Origin: Xenorhabdus sp014467285
GTDB lineage: Bacteria > Pseudomonadota > Gammaproteobacteria > Enterobacterales > Enterobacteriaceae
NCBI RefSeq assembly: GCF_014467285.1
Contig: NZ_NKHR01000003.1
Span: 186,001-250,000, forward strand
Length of the DNA: 64,000 bases
Direction: 5' to 3'
Shown: positions 60,065 to 64,000 of the stretch, in pieces
How the letters are laid out: the number at the start of each line of letters is the position of its first letter
Numbering within the stretch: the stretch's first letter is position 1
Notes under the pieces: model-generated
Databases searched by the model: none
What the model was told of the DNA's origin: nothing
What the model saw: the letters and a program-made list of their open reading frames with translations, nothing else
Made by a program: the position numbers and the translations under genes

Positions 60065-60622
60065 CTATTTTTTCAGTTCGTCTTTGATGATGCTGATAAC
60101 GTGAGTGATCTCTTCGTTATTTAGTTTGCCATCTTTGACAAATTTCACATTACCGTTTTTATCCAGCACGATGATTGCTGAACTTTTAGGTTCCAATCCC
60201 CAGGCTGTTTTAGACAACCCGTTGCTATCGACAATAAATTGTGACCACGGAAACTGCTTTTTGCTGTCTTCAAGGCTATTACGGACGAAAATGCTGGTGC
60301 CAAAAATAGCATCATCAGTATTTACGATGCTGGTTGTTTGATATTGATCCTTAGGTAAATTCGCATTTTTCAATGCTTGAATCAGAGGATCATTCATTTC
60401 TTTTGCAGAACTACGACCGGCAATATGCTGGATCGTTCTCACTTTTCCCGGAAGCTCGGTAGTACTCCAATTTTGGTAGCTGAATTTGCCATCGTTAAGC
60501 AACAGCTCACCTTTATCTGTCACACTAACCGCAGGAACTTGTTGTCCCAACGTGATGTTATGGGCGAATGCAAATATTGGCATTAAACTCAATAATGCAG
60601 TTAACGTGATGTTTTTTATCAT
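60065..60622 (-). CDS. ytfJ: YtfJ periplasmic protein
   Basis: A 185 aa YtfJ-family protein with a signal peptide ending FAFA before HNITLGQQV. It is related to the thioredoxin/AhpC fold but has no CxxC. VLDKNGNVKFVKDGKLN and the KIFAGRSSAKEMND-like central region are typical of the family. Its role is unknown. It lies between cysQ and ytfK, as in E. coli. Confidence 0.88.
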   Translation of the reverse strand: MIKNITLTALLSLMPIFAFAHNITLGQQVPAVSVTDKGELLLNDGKFSYQNWSTTELPGKVRTIQHIAGRSSAKEMNDPLIQALKNANLPKDQYQTTSIVNTDDAIFGTSIFVRNSLEDSKKQFPWSQFIVDSNGLSKTAWGLEPKSSAIIVLDKNGNVKFVKDGKLNNEEITHVISIIKDELKK

Positions 60623-60962
60623 ATTTATACCTTATTTGACATGGTGTGGCATGTTATCAGGGAACATCATACTCAGCATAGCGCTTGTTAACTGGTCTGT
60701 CCTCAAAAAAGTAAACATTTTGGTAACATTCAGAACAATGTATAAGCCTAATAATGTGTTTTTGTTGAATAATTCTATTTAATTTCATGATGTTATGTTG
60801 AATTAGTGATTGAATCTTTGCATTTGAGGGGAACAAATTTCTATAAATGTAGTCTATACATTCTGCATGACGGTGATGTGTCTTTTGATTCACTGGTTGT
60901 GTGATGTGATTGTGTGATGCAATAGAATGGTATCGTAAGAAGCATGGGAGGAAAAAACAGAG
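60623..60962. other. Divergent intergenic region ytfJ-ytfK
   Basis: 340 bases with promoters for the divergent ytfJ and ytfK genes. It is AT-rich. No open frame or recognisable RNA is visible. Confidence 0.5.
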
Positions 60963-61169
60963 ATGAAAATCTTTCACCACTATAACCCACTGAAAATTGC
61001 TCTCTACGTAAAGACCCTATTTCGTGGGCGCTTATACATTAAAGACATGGGTGCTTTTGAATTTAACTACGGGAAGATTTTACCACCGAAGATAAAAGAT
61101 AAACGTCATTTCAATGTCATGAGTGAAGTTAATCAGCAAGTATTGCGCCTACAGACCGAAATGGGGTGA
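60963..61169 (+). CDS. ytfK: YtfK, SpoT-activating small protein
   Basis: A 68 aa protein, the same length as E. coli YtfK, which binds SpoT and promotes (p)ppGpp accumulation under phosphate or fatty-acid starvation. MKIFHHYNPLKIALYVKTLF, RGRLYIKDMGAFEF and VMSEVNQQVLRLQTEMG are close to the E. coli protein. A terminator follows. It is convergent with ytfL. Confidence 0.93.
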   Translation: MKIFHHYNPLKIALYVKTLFRGRLYIKDMGAFEFNYGKILPPKIKDKRHFNVMSEVNQQVLRLQTEMG

Positions 61170-61236
61170 TTTTTCTACAAATGCTCATTTACTGATAGAT
61201 ATGTGCCATGATTAATCGCGCATCATTAGTATGATA

Positions 61237-61258
61237 AACGGCCTTTCGGCCGTTTTTT
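61237..61258. terminator. ytfK terminator
   Basis: AACGGCC and GGCCGTT pair around TTTC, followed by TTTTTT. It lies between the convergent ytfK and ytfL genes. Confidence 0.9.
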
Positions 61259-61280
61259 GGTTATTTTTACACCTTATGCC

Positions 61281-62612
61281 TTACGCTTCATGCGGCTGTT
61301 TGGTGCTGGATTGGTTGGGTTGAGCAAAGGGATCAACAACTTTTGTCACGAGCAATTGATCGATCTTATAGTTATCAATATCCACCACTTCAAACTTATA
61401 GCTGCCAAATTTCACAGAATCTGTGCGCTTGGGAATTTTGCGTAAACGGAACATCATAAAGCCGGCGATGGTTTCATAATTACTGGAATCTGGGAAGTCA
61501 TCAATATCCAGAACTCGCATGACATCTTCAATTGGTGTGCCACCTTCAATCAGCCATGAATTTTCATCTCGGACAACGATTTGTTCTTCTTGTCCCTGAC
61601 CGATTAAATCTCCCATTAATGTGGTCATAACGTCATTGAGAGTGATGACTCCCATTACCAAAGCATATTCATTGAGAATGATTGCGAAGTCTTCACCCGC
61701 GGCCTTAAAACTTTCCAATGTATCAGAAAGTGAGAGAGTATCCGGGATCATAAGGGCATTGCGGATTTGAACGCCTTCTTTCAGGTTGAGGCTTTGCCCG
61801 TTCAGGACGCGATTGAGTAGATCCTTTGAATCTACATAACCAATGACATGATCAATGTCGCCGTCACAAACAAGAAATTTTGAATGGGGATGGGTGGAGA
61901 TCTTTTCTTTAATGCTGTTTTCATCTTCACTTTTATCAAAATACACCACACTTTCACGGGAGGTCATAGCAGAAGGTACAGTGCGTGATTCCAGTTCAAA
62001 AACATTTTCAATCAGCTCATGCTCTTGTTTACGTAGTACGCCTGCAATTGCGCCTGCTTCAACGACAGCATAAATATCATCGGAGGTGATGTCTTCATTG
62101 CGCTCCATTGGGATCTTAAAGATTTTGAAGATACAGTCAGCGAGGCCATTGAACAACCAGACCAGCGGGCTAAGGATAGCCAGACAGAAACGCATTGGGT
62201 TGATAATTTTCACGGCAAAGGTTTCGGGCTGAGTCATACCAATGCGTTTAGGGGTTAAATCAGCAAGCAGGATAAAGATACTCGTAACGATGGTAAAAGA
62301 GCAGAGAAAACCTAGCTGGTCTGCCCATTCCGGGCGCATAAACTTTATAAACAGGGCTTTAAGAGCGGGAGAAAAAGCGGACTCTCCAACAACCCCTGCA
62401 AGGATTGCGACGGCATTCAGGCCAATTTGAACGACAGTAAAGAACATGCCGGGAGTTTCTTGTAGCTTAAGGACATGGGCAGCATTGAGATTTCCCTCAT
62501 CAGCCATGAGTTTTAATTTGATTTTTCTTGAAGCAGCCAGAGAAATTTCTGATAACGAAAAAAATGCACTAATGGCACAAAGCAAGATTATGACTAATAA
62601 ACTATTTAACAT
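61281..62612 (-). CDS. ytfL: YtfL/PaeA CNNM-type inner membrane protein
   Basis: A 443 aa CNNM/CorC-family membrane protein. The N-terminal DUF21 domain (residues 1 to about 190) has four hydrophobic helices, with SAFFSLSEISLAASR and LADLTPKRIGM. Two CBS domains follow (about 205-330) and a CorC_HlyC domain at the end (SWLIEGGTPIEDVMRVLDID). The enterobacterial homologue PaeA exports cadaverine and putrescine. ATG 62612 aligns with the E. coli start; the frame is open further upstream without support. Confidence 0.93.
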   Translation of the reverse strand: MLNSLLVIILLCAISAFFSLSEISLAASRKIKLKLMADEGNLNAAHVLKLQETPGMFFTVVQIGLNAVAILAGVVGESAFSPALKALFIKFMRPEWADQLGFLCSFTIVTSIFILLADLTPKRIGMTQPETFAVKIINPMRFCLAILSPLVWLFNGLADCIFKIFKIPMERNEDITSDDIYAVVEAGAIAGVLRKQEHELIENVFELESRTVPSAMTSRESVVYFDKSEDENSIKEKISTHPHSKFLVCDGDIDHVIGYVDSKDLLNRVLNGQSLNLKEGVQIRNALMIPDTLSLSDTLESFKAAGEDFAIILNEYALVMGVITLNDVMTTLMGDLIGQGQEEQIVVRDENSWLIEGGTPIEDVMRVLDIDDFPDSSNYETIAGFMMFRLRKIPKRTDSVKFGSYKFEVVDIDNYKIDQLLVTKVVDPFAQPNQSSTKQPHEA

Positions 62613-62692
62613 AAAGTATCCGTATCTTGTCTCCAGCGACAGGGTAGGTGTTATTTGAATAGCACTGGAGGGGAGATGAAAAAACATATAAA

Positions 62693-62718
62693 TAAAAAAT
62701 TACGGCGATATGCCGTAA
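62693..62718 (-). terminator. msrA terminator
   Basis: Read on the minus strand, TTACGGC and GCCGTAA pair around ATATC and are followed by TTTTTT. It lies 74 bases after msrA. Confidence 0.8.
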
Positions 62719-62791
62719 AGTAAATAATAGCCTAATTCCATCAGGCGTTGAATTTAGCCCAATAATTATAACATTGGGCTAACTAAATTGA

Positions 62792-63439
62792 CTAGTTTCT
62801 GTGCGTTGGTGGGAAGCAGATTCCAATACCACCTAATCCACAATATCCTTCAGGATTTTTGTAGAGATATTGCTGGTGATAATCTTCGGCAAAATAGAAT
62901 GGCCCGGTTTCAAGGATTTCTGTCGTGATAGTACGTTGGTCGCCATTTTGAGTCATCGCTTGCTGGAATTGGTCGCGGCTGGCAATCGCTTGCTCATATT
63001 GTTGTGCTGAAACGGTGTAAAGGGCAGAACGGTACTGTGTGCCGATATCACCGTGCTGACGCATACCCTGGGCGGGATCGTGGTTTTCCCAGAACAGCGT
63101 TAATAGCTGTGTATAGGTTATCTTAGTTGGATCAAACACAATCCTGACCACTTCGGCATGTCCGGTTGAGCCTGTGCAAACTTCTTCATAAGTCGGATTT
63201 GGCGTTGTGCCGCCACTGTAACCTACAGAGGTGGTATAAATGCCTTCCTGTTGCCAGAAAAGACGTTCAACGCCCCAGAAACATCCCATTCCTACATAGG
63301 CGATTTCCATATTTTCTGGAATGTTGTCTATCGCATGCTGTGTGATGACATGGTAGGGTGATACAGTTAATGGGGTGGCCCTACCAGATAAAGCATCTTG
63401 TGAAGAAACATGTTGGCTTTCATTGACTGAATTTGGCAA
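62792..63439 (-). CDS. msrA: MsrA peptide methionine sulfoxide reductase
   Basis: A 215 aa repair enzyme for the S-form of methionine sulfoxide. The active-site motif GMGCFWGVERLFW carries the nucleophilic Cys, with YSGG, EVVRIVFDP, FWENHDPAQGMRQHGDIGTQYRS-type core segments. A C-terminal glycine-cysteine segment (YCGLGGIGICF) supplies the resolving cysteines. Length is close to the 212 aa of E. coli. It is divergent from tamA. Confidence 0.95.
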   Translation of the reverse strand: MPNSVNESQHVSSQDALSGRATPLTVSPYHVITQHAIDNIPENMEIAYVGMGCFWGVERLFWQQEGIYTTSVGYSGGTTPNPTYEEVCTGSTGHAEVVRIVFDPTKITYTQLLTLFWENHDPAQGMRQHGDIGTQYRSALYTVSAQQYEQAIASRDQFQQAMTQNGDQRTITTEILETGPFYFAEDYHQQYLYKNPEGYCGLGGIGICFPPTHRN

Positions 63440-63575
63440 GATTCCTCCTATTATTCACGGGTTTTATGGTTAAGTGTTGTTTGTATATCTTTAAAACTTT
63501 ACCAGAATTAACTTATTACAGCATTTTTATATTGTTGAATTTTACCCTGTAGATAGATAAATATTAGGAGTCCGA

Positions 63576-64000
63576 GTGTCACGATACCCCCTCATATGCG
63601 CGCTTTTTGTATCTATCGTCACTCCATCGGCTTACAGTGCAAATTTACGGTTAAAAGTAGAAGGACTTTCTGGCGAATTGGAAAAAAATGCCAGAGTGCA
63701 ACTTTCAAATATCAGTACTGATGAAGTATCTCCTGATGGTCGTTTTCGCGCGCGTGTGGAGAAAGCGATACGACAAGGACTTCGTCCACTGGGATATTAT
63801 GATCCCACTGTTGAATTTACCTATCAAGAGAATACTCCGCCAGCCCGCCCTGTTCTGACTGCAAAGGTCACCCTTGGTGAGCCTGTGCGAGTGACTGAAG
63901 TGAATGTTGATTTAGAAGGTGGTGCAAAAACAGATAAAGATTATGCCGCCCTCATCAAAAGAAATACACCCAAAAAAGGGACCATTCTTAATCACGGGGA
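63576..64000 (+). CDS. tamA: TamA outer-membrane translocation protein, 5' part
   Basis: The first 141 codons of TamA, cut by the window edge. GTG 63576 has TAGGAG five bases upstream. A signal peptide (to about YSA|N) is followed by the first POTRA domain, NLRLKVEGLSGELEKNARV and RARVEKAIRQGLRPLGYYDP. TamA is an Omp85 protein that works with TamB in outer-membrane assembly and lipid transport. Its place next to msrA matches E. coli. Confidence 0.92.
   Translation, partial: MSRYPLICALFVSIVTPSAYSANLRLKVEGLSGELEKNARVQLSNISTDEVSPDGRFRARVEKAIRQGLRPLGYYDPTVEFTYQENTPPARPVLTAKVTLGEPVRVTEVNVDLEGGAKTDKDYAALIKRNTPKKGTILNHG

Overview
The window is a 64 kb piece of an enterobacterial chromosome. Gene order and protein sequences match the Escherichia coli blocks yigB-uvrD-corA-rarD-yigI-pldA-recQ-pldB-yigL and mscM-psd-rsgA-orn-tRNA-Gly-queG-tsaE-amiB-mutL-miaA-hfq-hflX-hflK-hflC-purA-nsrR-rnr-rlmB-rpsF-priB-rpsR-rplI, followed by fklB-cysQ-ytfJ-ytfK-ytfL-msrA-tamA. 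The AT-rich intergenic DNA, the drift from E. coli, the Rhs/VgrG island and the many small insertions suggest Morganellaceae, most likely Xenorhabdus or Photorhabdus. The order-level call is secure; the genus is an inference.

Layout. 1-5.3 kb holds the end of yigB, uvrD behind a LexA box, corA, an inserted HigB/HigA-type toxin-antitoxin pair, and rarD. 5.6-14.0 kb is an accessory island between rarD and yigI. It contains a stand-alone protein with a permuted NlpC/P60-like His/Cys arrangement, a broken SymE gene, and a minus-strand type VI secretion cassette of VgrG, an Eag chaperone, a prePAAR/PAAR Rhs effector and its immunity protein. 14.4-19.7 kb returns to phospholipid and DNA-repair housekeeping (yigI, pldA, recQ, pldB, yigL). 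19.8-24.6 kb is an AT-rich accessory stretch at the join between two blocks that are far apart in E. coli. It carries an MHS-type transporter with a LacI-type regulator, a DUF805 protein and an internally deleted MFS protein.

24.6-31.2 kb is mscM-psd-rsgA, orn, then two tRNA-Gly(GCC) genes. A third tRNA-Gly copy lies 5.7 kb further on. Between copies 2 and 3 are a D-amino-acid-oxidase-type flavoenzyme and a giant indolepyruvate:ferredoxin oxidoreductase. After copy 3 come a decayed MFS gene, a decayed IS3-type transposase tail and an HpaB/PvcC-type flavin-dependent hydroxylase. The tRNA-Gly cluster therefore looks like an insertion hot spot whose surviving cargo handles amino acids, 2-oxo acids and aromatic compounds. 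Just before queG, where E. coli has its DnaA-titration locus datA, there are three consensus DnaA boxes and a consensus IHF site. I regard this as the most interesting non-coding signal here.

39.8-57.6 kb is a dense housekeeping run: tRNA modification (queG, tsaE, miaA, rlmB), cell wall hydrolysis (amiB), mismatch repair (mutL), RNA chaperoning and decay (hfq, rnr), ribosome and membrane quality control (hflX, hflK, hflC), purine synthesis (purA), nitric-oxide sensing (nsrR) and the ribosomal operon rpsF-priB-rpsR-rplI with its S6:S18 leader. 57.6-64 kb has an inserted MazE/MazF-type pair, fklB, cysQ, ytfJ, ytfK, ytfL, msrA and the start of tamA. Genes usual at these places in E. coli but not seen here are rhtC/rhtB, metR/metE, nnr and yjeT.
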